Origin: Arsenophonus sp052171895
GTDB taxonomy: Bacteria; Pseudomonadota; Gammaproteobacteria; Enterobacterales; Enterobacteriaceae
NCBI GenBank assembly: GCA_052171895.1
Contig: JBQMRN010000003.1
Location: forward strand, 1-64,000
DNA: 64,000 bases
Reading direction: 5' to 3'
The notes beneath the pieces are model-generated. The model made no database searches, was not told the origin of the DNA, and was given only the letters and a program-made list of their open reading frames with translations. Numbering within the stretch: the first letter of the stretch is position 1; each line of letters begins with the position of its first letter. Below, piece by piece: positions 21,858 to 31,020 of the stretch. A program made the position numbers and the translations under genes.

Positions 21858-21995
21858 TCATTTTTTCTCAGCAGCCCATTCACCTAAATCGATTAATTGA
21901 CAACGTTTGCTACAAAAAGGACGATAATGACTAGTTTTTTGCCAAATGACAAGTTTATGGCAAGTTGGACATTTTACCGTGAGCTTATTTGCCAT
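21858..21995 (-). CDS. yacG: DNA gyrase inhibitor / zinc protein YacG
   Basis: YacG is a small zinc-binding protein that, in E. coli, binds GyrB and inhibits gyrase. The 45-residue product starts MANKLTVKCPTCHK. It keeps all four zinc ligands (C9, C12, C28, C32, in CPTC and CSKRC) and the conserved RCQLIDLGEWAAE segment. It is about 20 residues shorter than the E. coli protein: the acidic, variable C-terminal tail ends just after WAAEKK. It is too short for most ORF cut-offs. It follows zapD and coaE on the same strand, as in other enterobacteria, with 13 bases between the zapD stop and its start. Confidence 0.85.
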   Translation of the reverse strand: MANKLTVKCPTCHKLVIWQKTSHYRPFCSKRCQLIDLGEWAAEKK

Positions 21996-22008
21996 AATGT
22001 AATGACTC

Positions 22009-22768
22009 CTAACAATAGGCTAATTTAAATGGTAATGTATCAGATACAATACCATTTTCACTGTCTTCATGTAAGAATCGGATAGCAAAACGTGTTTTAT
22101 GTCCAGAAATTTGAAGATATAGGGATAGATTTATCGGTAATTTTATTCTGGTCAGATCAGCATTTTAACACTACCTTGATAAAAGCTATTATAACTTTTT
22201 TTGGTCTGTGAATGTATTAGACTTGTGGATAAAATTTAATAGCTTATTTAAAGTAGAACGTAACGGAAATATTTCATCAATCTTAAAGAGAATTCTAGTT
22301 TCTATCTCTTTTTTATGAGTATTTAACCTTAAATATAAGATTGGTAATCAAAAATATAACAAGCACCGGCGGATATACTTAACCTGTTGCGAGCAATACT
22401 AATAACTTTGTCTTGCCATAAGTGTTGATCAATCCGATCTGTGGTGCTTCTCTTAATTAAAGAGAAATTTTCTTGGAGTTCTCTTAGAAGATTTTAATCA
22501 GGGTTTTATCTGCATGGGGATCACACTACACCATTTATTAAGTTTATTTTTTTGTTTATCTAATTCTTTAATAATGTCTGCACGTATATCGCTGCGATCT
22601 AATACTTCGATTAATTCAGAAATAGAACGAAAAAAAGCTAATCCACTACCTAATAAGGTGATATTTTAAGTCAATAAGTTGCTGAAGTAAACACTCTATG
22701 CGCAGCCAAGATCGCATTTTTTCATTTAATGGATGTTCATAAATAATGCTAGAAGTAGTATTACTCAT
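22009..22768 (-). pseudogene. zapD: zapD (yacF) cell-division protein pseudogene
   Basis: ZapD cross-links FtsZ filaments at the division ring. The N-terminus MSNTTSSIIYEHPLNEKMRSWLRIE and the C-terminus (ENGIVSDTLPFKLAYC then TAG at 22009-22011) match the family. Between them the frame shifts repeatedly and carries many stops. The start at 22768 overlaps the end of coaE by eight bases, the ancestral arrangement. It is non-functional. The division ring must manage without it, as in many reduced genomes. Confidence 0.85.
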
Positions 22769-23384
22769 TATGTATTTGCTGAGAAGCATTCATAGCTAAT
22801 TGTAAATATTTCTGATGTAATTTCGCTATAGTTTCATCAAGTATTAATTTGTTATCATGATTATTAATCATATCATCAGCTTTTTGTAAGCGCCTTGTTC
22901 GGCTAACTTGATTAAACAAAATATTTTTTGCTTCTTCCTGGGTAATTCTGTCACGCTTAATTATACGAGCTATTTGTTCTTCTGGTGTTACATCAATGAT
23001 TAGCACGTGGTTGGCAAGGTGCTCTAGATTATTTTCAATTAATAACGGAATAACCCAAACTACATAGGGGTAGTTAACTAAAGTTACCTGGCGTTGTGTT
23101 TCTTGACGTATTAAAGGATGAAGCAAATTATTTAACCAAATTTTTTCTTTTGAATTGCTAAATATTTTTTTTCTTAATTTAGCGCGATTTAAAGAGCCAT
23201 CGTTATTGAGAATAGTTGAACCGAAATGTTGTTTTATTATGTTAAGAGTATAAGTATTATGCATAACAATTTGTCTTGAAATGATGTCTGCATCAATAAT
23301 TGGTACTCCTAATGATGAAAACTTATCTGAAACGCCACTTTTACCGCTTCCTATTCCGCCTGTGAGAGCAACAATATAGGTCAT
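22761..23384 (-). CDS. coaE: Dephospho-CoA kinase
   Basis: CoaE phosphorylates the 3'-hydroxyl of dephospho-CoA with ATP, the last step of coenzyme A synthesis, in the cytoplasm. The 207-residue protein has the normal length. The P-loop is GGIGSGKS (9-16), followed by the DAD motif (32-34), the HPLIR block, a VWVIPLLIEN segment and the lid region KRDRITQEEAKN. First gene of the coaE-zapD-yacG run. zapD is dead but coaE and yacG stay open. No sign of frameshift or unusual residues. Confidence 0.95.
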   Translation of the reverse strand: MTYIVALTGGIGSGKSGVSDKFSSLGVPIIDADIISRQIVMHNTYTLNIIKQHFGSTILNNDGSLNRAKLRKKIFSNSKEKIWLNNLLHPLIRQETQRQVTLVNYPYVVWVIPLLIENNLEHLANHVLIIDVTPEEQIARIIKRDRITQEEAKNILFNQVSRTRRLQKADDMINNHDNKLILDETIAKLHQKYLQLAMNASQQIHNE

Positions 23385-23889
23385 GCATCCTCTCTTTTTT
23401 AATAAATTTAAATGATAAATTCAGGCAAAAGTCTTTAATCTTATTATATTTATAATAAGGGGTTTTAACATAAAGAATTTTTTATTGTTACATTGATTAC
23501 TTAAGAAGTAATTTTACATAAATTATAATCAGCAATATAGATAGTGAATAATAATCCACTAATTACAACTACAAGTATTAGTATTAGTTCAATTAATTTT
23601 ATTTTTATTAACATAGTTGATTAGGTTATCTTGATCCAAATTAGCTAGTTTTTCTAAAAATAATATTAAATTGCCAGATAACTCTTTTCCATTAGGTTTA
23701 TAAATATTGGCATTACCAAAAAACTTTTAAGGCTTTTTCTTTTTACAGCATAATCTGAGGATTAATTAAAGAGACTTGTTATTTGCTAAGTTTATTCAAA
23801 CGTTCTTCAATATGGTAACGTATATAGATAGAGTAGGTCTAATTTTTATACATTTACTTGTTATGCTAACTATCATATCGCTACCATCA
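23385..23889. other. Intergenic, unidentified fragments
   Basis: Upstream of coaE. On the minus strand, near 23540-23700, two coding-like overlapping fragments appear: KELSGNLILFLEKLANLDQ, then MLIKIKLIELILILVVVIS (a hydrophobic segment). Neither is recognised. No RNA gene was seen. Confidence 0.4.
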
Positions 23890-25797
23890 CTTTTTATGGT
23901 TAGGAAATTAAATCGCTTTTTAACTGAAGACAAAAAGCCATTCATTTTTGCTAAAAGGAGATAGAATCAGTTTATTGAGTCTATGTCTATTGTAAGTAAA
24001 AATTTCATCGGAGTGTGTATTTTTTGATTTAATACACTAATTTTAAAGAGATTAACTCTAGGTTTAACTTAACAACCATCGTTTTTCTATTTACGCATTT
24101 TTTTGACACTAATTCCATTGCCTGTTTGCTAAGCTGAGCGTCTATAAAAAGTAGCCTGTCATCATACAGAATGCATTTGTACGGATCTTTGCGCAGGAAC
24201 CCTTTTATCAGAAAGGCTGAACCGCGGTTTTTCTGTTTTTTGAGAGCCCTCATCTCCAGCGCTTTTATATATCTTCGGTAATAAAGTGCCTTGTTTAGGA
24301 TTCAACAAGAAACCATAGTAACCACCATCTTAAAATGCCTCGCCGAAATATGGGTAATATAGGGCCTAATGATCTCTTTCTGCATCATGGTCTACTGCTG
24401 GTACCGCGCTTATAGTCTGCTGCTCATAATAATGATGTACAACCACTCTGCCTCAGTAATGTCGCAATTTTAATGCGGATATCGGTTGACCTTTAAGGTG
24501 TGTAGCGCCCGAGGTATTTTAAGCTATGCCACGCGCCCCTTTTATCTTTTTAGCGAAATGCACTTTCCAGTAACCCTCTGCACTGTGTGCCTTCAGATAA
24601 CGCTACCAGTGTTTTCTGGTATGGATATGTCAAAAGACCAGGCAATACAACATCTCCCCCACTTGGATTTATCAGATCATAGATGTGATGCAGAAGCAGG
24701 ATGAGAGCGTCTCGCCAGATTTCTTCAAACGCTCTTTTTTTAAAGAACAGCTCACAGCATACAGCATGTTTAATATCCAAATTGCTACTGGTGACGAAGA
24801 GATAAACATGCGGATGTTGATTCAGTTGTTGAGCATAAGTATGCAAAGCATAGAAGATACCAATTTCGATACCCTGTTTGTGTGCCCACTTTCAGTATAG
24901 CGCCAAAAGGTGGTGTGGGTAGAGAAATAGGGGTTGAGTAGCGCCAAGTTATTGTTAAAAAACTTCAAACAAGATGGGGCATAGTGAAAGAATGTGTTAC
25001 CAGTTATAGTCGGATAAAATATGAATCTGCTATGGTAACCATTGTTTGGTGTAGCTTTTTGACGCCGCATGAATAATTGCAGGCTTTTTGATTTACAAAT
25101 TTGGCAGAAAAACGGCTGTGGGAACATTCAGAAGAGGTACAGCAGTAGTTTTCCCCACTTCTCCCTCCCATGTTTGGTTGGGCCACACCTATCATGGTAC
25201 AACTGCTGTAAGCAAGCATTTTCTCGATAGATAGATGCTCCACAAGTTTATACTTTCACCATGTTTCCCAAGAAATTTATTTCATGAGTTATCAATGGTG
25301 AAAAGCAATTTGGTTAGGGGGATATATATCTTGGTAAATTACCCTCTTGGGGTATATCTGTTAGAGAAATAGAAATCGTCATCCTATCCTGTCCGCATTT
25401 CGTCAGGTCTATCGCCACAGTTATCTTTATGTTTGTCTAGGTGGCCGAAGGAGATGGGGATTATCCCTAGTTTCCTATAGGTGATGAATTCATCGGGAAG
25501 CATACTTTCAGTCATTGACCCCCTCAATGCAGTTGTATTCAGCATCATCGGTTTAGATATTGGCGTTACTCAAAACCCTGGGTAATCGGTGACTAGAGGC
25601 AGATATAATACTTACGTATCGAAAATTGGAGATCAAGAATTAGACGCATTGCTGTATAACCTCTTTTGAGGTTTCTGAAAAAATTCAGTCGGTCTGCTGT
25701 TGTTATCAGCAATTTCAGAAGGAAGCTTATAAAGCGTTTTAAATAAATAGTTAGTGTAACATATGAGGTTGTGTGTTGTCTTCATGATTTATCCGGT
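23890..25797 (-). mobile_element. IS91-like element, decayed copy II
   Basis: Inverted homologue of 7642-9540. The minus strand shows the N-terminal MEHLSIEKMLAYSS and a zinc-binding segment (YCCTSSECSHSRFSAKF near 25105-25150, then FCQICKSK near 25100). The middle HTYAQQLNQHPHVYLFVTSS (24785-24845) includes an HPHV-type catalytic His motif. It is followed by DIKHAVCCELFFKKRAFEEIWR and the C-terminal LIKGFLRKDPYKCILYDDRLLFI (24135-24210). The zinc finger, His-hydrophobic-His and C-terminal arrangement is that of IS91/ISCR transposases. Several frameshifts; inactive. Confidence 0.75.
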
Positions 25798-26313
25798 TTC
25801 CAATTTCTAGGAGCTTGATTTCAAGCCATCCACATGAATTAATAAAAATTAACATATTGTAAAGTATAAAACAGTACTCAGATCATGAACTTTCCCTCAA
25901 AGCAGCGTAATTGCACCGCTGATACCGTAGTGTGCTATGTTCTCATTGAGTTATGGATATTTCAGCATAGCAATAATTAATAGACATAAAGAAAAATAAT
26001 TTTGATCGGTTTTATTAAGTCTCTAGTTAAAGTAATAATGAGATTGTGATGTATTATCAAAAAATGCTTTCTACTTGACTTGCATAAGATATTTATTTTT
26101 GCATTATTAATTAATTATCTATTTTATCGCTTTAAAAAATAAGAAACTAGGTCCCCTTCCCCCCAATGCCCCACTCTTCCATTAAAACAATTATTTCATT
26201 AATTGTTTTGCCAGGATTAAGATATAGATCTTCGTCTAACAAGCCCTATTCATGAAAAGATACCTCATGAAAAGATACCTATTGATGGATATAGTTGAGG
26301 GAAAATAGGCTAT
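25798..26313. other. Intergenic between IS91-like and IS1595 elements
   Basis: No gene is recognised. It contains a poly-C/GGGG stretch near 26155-26175 and a 15-bp tandem duplication at 26250-26279. A GGATATAGTTGAGGG stretch near 26287 is also found in the repeat at 59765-59905. Confidence 0.45.
26250..26279 (+). repeat. 15-bp tandem duplication
   Basis: TCATGAAAAGATACC occurs twice in direct succession. The duplication is perfect. Confidence 0.85.
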
Positions 26314-27363
26314 GTTGGTAAAGGTTTTTAGTAAAAATCTCTTATACTGTATGAAGGATTTTAGATACAAATGTTGCCATGAAAAAGCAAACAATAATAC
26401 AGATCAAAGAGACTCTTTCTTCATCATTCCCTCCCAACATAAAATTACATCTCATTAGTTGGGTCGGCGACAATCTATTAGATGATATTGATTCATGCAT
26501 TGAAGCAACTCATGCCACTTTATCCTGCCCATATTATCACAGTGAACATATTATCTGCTGGGGAGATTCATTAGGGTTATAGAGACTGATATCGTTCCAA
26601 AATTCCCTATTGCAAGAAAAGATTTAATAATCTTAGTGGGGAGAGTCCTCTAGCAAAACTACATCACAAGGATAAATGATTTAGTTATCTGCGATGTATA
26701 TTGAATAGCTTGATTTTACGACGGGGTCAGAACAAAACAAACAGGGATTGATTTGAAAACAGCGTTTAGATAGCGTCACTGCTTTCTTGCTTTAGCGACG
26801 ACAGGTAACATAAATGCATTAAATGGTATTGTTGAAGTTGACGAAATATTTTTCCTTATAAACCCTTTAAAGGGAAGCATTATATTTCATATAGGAAAGC
26901 TAGAAAACACGCGATAGGAGGAGATAAAAAAAAACTGAATTGCGGTTTTAATCGCAAGATATGTCGACAGCGTCATATGAATGATGAGATTTTTGAAGAG
27001 TGTAATGCAGAGTGTGTTAACCGTTTTTTTGAAGTGATCATCAATAAAAAGTTCATCCCTTGCTCGGATGGAGAGCTAAATAATAGGAAACCTTTACCAG
27101 CGAGCATGAAATTAGTCATCATCACCTAATCCTAATAAGGTTAGATAATTAAAGAGTTATTGATAAGAAATTTTACATTCAAAATATGAATAGTTATATT
27201 AGCCGATTAAAAGAATGGCTGAGTAGATTTCATGGTGTAGTGTCGTTTTATTTAGTAAATTATCTGAGCTCTGGAGTGGAGAAGATTGTTTGAAAGGACA
27301 ACAATTGAAATACAGATATGGCTACATATTGCTCTGCGAGCAAAACAACAACCTTTGTTAACA
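26314..27363 (+). mobile_element. IS1595-family element, full length but decayed
   Basis: Starts near GGTAAAGGTTTTTAGT and ends CAACAACCTTTGTTAACA, about 1.05 kb. The N-terminus is open for 67 codons (26379-26582; KKQTIIQIKETLSSSFP, then CPYYHSEHIICWGDS, with CPYC-type zinc ligands partly kept). Downstream frames show GIVEVDEIF (26830-26855, first catalytic Asp), RHMNDEIFEECNAEC and the ISRLKEWLSRFHGV C-terminus, with frameshifts between. Inactive. Confidence 0.8.
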
Positions 27364-27374
27364 TAGTCTGATGT

Positions 27375-28235
27375 TCACAGGCATATTTCTTATCGTTTGC
27401 CGACGATATTGTTCGTCTGCTCAGGAAGCCGTAGTTGTTTCCTGTAATAAATGTTTTTCTCCACCTCTCACAGATTTGCTGGAAATCAACTGTGTGGTCC
27501 GTACGCAAATTCCTAAACCACCGTAATCCTGATCTTGCCTAGAGATCGCTGTTTACGCGGGGACTAGAAAATTTACGTAAATGAAGAAGGAGGTTCGAAG
27601 CAGAACTAGTATAAAACGTTTAAAGGCTACGAGCCTGGTTATCTACACATAGAAATATGAAATATTTTTCGCAAATGCAAAACAAAACTTCACGAAGTTA
27701 TCTTTATCGTAGGTATAGATTACACCACTCGATGGATTTTTATCCATCTTTAAAAGGCCAAGACGCCCTGGCAAATGCTCAACCATTCTTACGTGATCTT
27801 AACCAAGTATCCCATTGGTGTATCCATCTGGTAACTTAGAGACAATGGCAAAGAATTTAAAGATCGCCTTTTTGCTCTGCGAAAACGTTGAGGCAACAGA
27901 AAATATGAATTCGCCAGTTTGTATACAGAGCTTGATATAAGAACACCGATCTAGTGTCTGGCTATAGGAACCATCCTTAAAGGAATGGTATGCTCGCTAT
28001 AGCGATTTAATGGGCGTATAGAACATGTGCTGCAAAGCTATCATTTCAATTATTCTGCTAAAGAGCTTGAAATCACTCTGCATCGATATATTTGGCTGTA
28101 CAATCAGGAATTACTTCAATCACTATTAGGTAGCAGGAATTACTTCAATCACTATTAGGTAGTAAAACTCCATTGCAGCCTATGAAGGATTAGCTCAAAA
28201 TTAAACCTGAATTATTCAAGAAAAACATACTATCT
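27375..28235 (+). mobile_element. IS481-like element, decayed
   Basis: Begins a dozen bases after the IS1595 end. This is the same junction as at 18903/18915. Readable pieces: QNKTSRSYLYRRYRLHHSMDF (27670-27740), DALANAQPFLRDLNQV (27770-27815), a CTELDIR-like block near 27920, LHRYIWLYNQELLQSLLG near 28080-28130 and KPELFKK near 28205. Stops and a 29-bp tandem duplication interrupt it. Confidence 0.75.
28105..28162 (+). repeat. 29-bp tandem duplication inside IS481 remnant
   Basis: A 29-base unit beginning CAGGAATTACTTC and ending ATTAGGTAG is present twice, head to tail and identical, at 28105-28133 and 28134-28162. Confidence 0.9.
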
Positions 28236-28317
28236 TTTGGGATGTGATAATTAATGCTAAAAATAACAAAGCTATTTTTTGTTTTTAACCAATAAATTCT
28301 AGTGATTACTATGGCCG

Positions 28318-29055
28318 CTAGGGAGGGTTAACTGCGATTAATTCTGCAACCTTATTTTTTTCTTCAGTTAACCCTAACTTGTTATAAGCTATTTCCATGT
28401 ATTTTAGTGCATTGCGTGTTGACTGGGTATCTGGATAATTTTTTAGCATTTGTTCAGTGCGATTAATAACAGTAATATAAGCAACATGCTTATTATAATA
28501 TTTAATGATAGCTAGTTCATATTTTGCTAAACGCTCTTTTAAGAAGGCTAAACGTTTGCTAGCATCTGTTGCATAGAGGCTATTTGGATAAAAATGAACT
28601 AGTTGACTAAAGTCTCTAAAGGCCATAATTGCATGTTGAGGATCGCAATCTGAGTGATCAATACCAAAAAAATCTTGTAGTACCCTATCCTCTAATGCTT
28701 GTGCGGTAAGACCGCGCATATACAAAACATAGTCAATATTTGGATGTGTTAGATTAAAGCGAATAAATCGGTCAATGGTTGTTATCGCTAATAGTAGCTC
28801 CTCTGATTTATAGTAAGCATAAATCATATCCAGCTGAGCTTGTTGGGTATAAGGGCCAAATGGATAACGATTATTTAGGGTTTCTAATAATTTTATTGCT
28901 CCTTTATAATTACCGTTTTGTAGTTTCTCTTGGCTGCTTGTATAGATATCAGCAGGAGAGCTTTCTGGTACAGTATCCTTATTGCTGGAGCATCCGGTAA
29001 CAAGTAAACTAAATGGAGCTGCTGCCGCCAGCAGATATTTTATACTTCTAATCAC
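28318..29055 (-). CDS. bamD: Outer-membrane assembly lipoprotein BamD
   Basis: BamD is the essential lipoprotein partner of BamA in the BAM complex, which folds beta-barrel proteins into the outer membrane. The 245-residue product has the same length as in E. coli. It has a lipoprotein signal with lipobox VTGC (lipidated Cys22), then five TPR-like helical repeats. These include NGNYKGAIKLLETLNNRYP, HPNIDYVLYMRGLTAQ and KRLAFLKERLAKYE. It is divergently arranged with rluD, the usual enterobacterial layout, sharing a 129-base promoter region. Its retention implies that outer-membrane proteins are still assembled, although a TonB receptor in this window is dead. Confidence 0.96.
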   Translation of the reverse strand: MIRSIKYLLAAAAPFSLLVTGCSSNKDTVPESSPADIYTSSQEKLQNGNYKGAIKLLETLNNRYPFGPYTQQAQLDMIYAYYKSEELLLAITTIDRFIRFNLTHPNIDYVLYMRGLTAQALEDRVLQDFFGIDHSDCDPQHAIMAFRDFSQLVHFYPNSLYATDASKRLAFLKERLAKYELAIIKYYNKHVAYITVINRTEQMLKNYPDTQSTRNALKYMEIAYNKLGLTEEKNKVAELIAVNPP

Positions 29056-29184
29056 GTGGTTATTTCCTCTGAATATTTTTTGAGATTGCCATAAACCCCC
29101 CTAACGGAATATGAGTTACAATAACAGATATTTTAATTAAAATGGGATTGCTGTCAAAATAAAAACCTTATTGTAGATAATTTT

Positions 29185-30162
29185 ATGGGTCAACAATTAC
29201 AACTCCATGCACAAATTTTAAAATTACAACTTGGCCAACGTTTAGACCAAGCATTAGTTGAATTATTTCCTGATTATTCTCGCTCAAGGATAAAAAAGTG
29301 GATTTTAGATAATAGAGTGCAGGTAAATGGCAAGATTATAAATAGGCCAAAAGAAAAAGTATTTGGCAGCGAACAAATTGCCATTGATGTACTTCTTGAA
29401 GAAGATATGCGTTTGCAACCACAAAATATTCCATTAAATATTGTTTATGAAGATGACGAAATAATTATCATTAATAAACCTCGTGATTTAGTAGTTCATC
29501 CAGGCGCAGGAAATAAAGATGGAACTGTACTAAATGCACTTTTGTATTACTATCCTGAGATTATCAATGTTCCACGAGCAGGGATTGTTCATCGGCTTGA
29601 TGAAGATACTACCGGATTAATGGTTATAGCAAAAACGATATCTGCCAAGACTCATCTGGTTGAAGCTTTGCAGCTAAGAAAGATTACGCGTGAATATGAG
29701 GCGATAGTAAATGGTCGTATGACTGCTGGTGGAACAGTAGATGAACCAATTGCTCGTCATACAATTAAGCGAACACATATGGCTATTCACCCGCTAGGAA
29801 AACCCGCTATTACGCATTATCGAGTCATGGAGCATTTTCGCGCCCATACCAGGCTTAGATTACGATTAGAGTCAGGCAGAACGCATCAAATTCGTGTTCA
29901 CATGGCGCATATTAATCATTCTTTAGTTGGTGATCCGGTATATGCTGGTCGTCCACGTCTATTAAAAGGTGTCTCAGAAGAATTTCGTCAAATTATGAAC
30001 GATTTTAATCGGCAGGCACTCCATGCCACGATGTTACGTTTATATCACCCTCGTAGAGGTATTGAAATGGAATGGCATGCAGATATTCCTTCAGATATGG
30101 TTATATTAATTAATATACTCAAAGCGGATACAGTGATGCACAAAGATGATATGGATTGGTAA
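29185..30162 (+). CDS. rluD: 23S rRNA pseudouridine(1911/1915/1917) synthase
   Basis: RluD makes three pseudouridines in helix 69 of 23S rRNA, at the decoding-site bridge, and is the most important rRNA pseudouridine synthase for growth. The 325-residue protein has an N-terminal S4 RNA-binding domain (RLDQALVELFPDYSRSRIKKW) and the RluA-family catalytic motif HRLDEDTTGLMV with Asp139, the same position as in E. coli. RTHQIRVHMAHI lies in the C-terminal half. It is followed after zero bases by the dead pgeF start and then clpB. Confidence 0.96.
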   Translation: MGQQLQLHAQILKLQLGQRLDQALVELFPDYSRSRIKKWILDNRVQVNGKIINRPKEKVFGSEQIAIDVLLEEDMRLQPQNIPLNIVYEDDEIIIINKPRDLVVHPGAGNKDGTVLNALLYYYPEIINVPRAGIVHRLDEDTTGLMVIAKTISAKTHLVEALQLRKITREYEAIVNGRMTAGGTVDEPIARHTIKRTHMAIHPLGKPAITHYRVMEHFRAHTRLRLRLESGRTHQIRVHMAHINHSLVGDPVYAGRPRLLKGVSEEFRQIMNDFNRQALHATMLRLYHPRRGIEMEWHADIPSDMVILINILKADTVMHKDDMDW

Positions 30163-30895
30163 ATGGATAGCTTAATATATCCAAATTGGCCACAATCTAA
30201 AACAGTCATGGCTTGTAGCACAACGCGTATTGGTGGCGATAGTTTATCACCTTATGTCAGTTTCAGTCTAGGGCTTACATGCTGGAGATCAACCGCGATT
30301 ACTGAAATAAAATCGCAATAACTTAATGAAAATCACAGAACTAGCATCACAGCCTTACTGGCTTAATCAGGTATAGGGCCAGCGTATTATCGATTTAGCT
30401 AAAGAAAAATGCTGATCTGTAAGCGGATGCTGCATAATAGTTGTTAGCGAAAATAGGTGTGTGTCGTGATATGACAGCAGACTGTTTTCTGTTTTATTTT
30501 GTAATGAAGAAGGCATGGAAATTTCTGCCGTATATGCCGGCTAGAAAGGTTTGTATGATGGGATCCTGGGAAAGGCAATAAAACAAGTTAAATCAATGGT
30601 TTTCTCTATTATAGCCTGGTGTTTATACCGGCCATTAGCATAAAAAATTTGAAGTAGGTAGTGAAGTCAAAAGTACTTTTATTGTACATGATCCAGAATC
30701 AGCGCAAGGCTTTAAAGCCTATTATAATGATAAATATCTAGCCGATTTTTACTTGCTAGTGTGTTTAAAATTAAGTGCAATTTGTGTCAACTATCTTTAT
30801 AGTGGAACCTATTGTACGATTAGTGTGAGCCAACGCATTTTTTCTATCGCCCTGATAGGGTAAAACAGGAGGAATGGCAGCATTGATCTGCTTAA
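30163..30895 (+). pseudogene. pgeF: pgeF (yfiH) pseudogene
   Basis: PgeF/YfiH is a laccase-domain enzyme proposed to remove wrongly incorporated serine from peptidoglycan precursors. The first codons (MDSLIYPNWPQSKTVMACST, then GGDSLSPYVSFSLGL) match the family. Frame breaks and stops begin near 30300. Later pieces such as a TADCxPV-like block near 30475 and a GAxHAGWKG-like block near 30530 are degraded. A start codon directly after the rluD stop shows the ancestral rluD-pgeF coupling. Confidence 0.8.
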
Positions 30896-30952
30896 AATAA
30901 ATTTTAATCATATTAGTTATTTTAAAATCAATACTAATTTTATCGTAAGTAA

Positions 30953-30981
30953 CTTGAATTATATGAAATAAAACCTTATTT
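30953..30981 (+). promoter_or_regulatory. Sigma-32 (heat-shock) promoter of clpB
   Basis: CTTGAA (30953-30958), a 15-base spacer and CCTTATTT (30974-30981) fit the RpoH consensus (CTTGAA / CCCATNT). They lie 40 bases upstream of the clpB start. The E. coli clpB gene is known to be driven by a sigma-32 promoter. The assignment here is by pattern only. Confidence 0.6.
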
Positions 30982-31020
30982 TATCTTCATAAATGATTGC
31001 AATTGTATTTTGGAGGTATT

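Noticed and set aside
24550..24846. 98-codon frame with an HPHV motif, considered as a stand-alone rolling-circle (HUH) protein
   Set aside because: It continues the IS91-like transposase on both sides in other frames, so it is only one piece of a broken gene.
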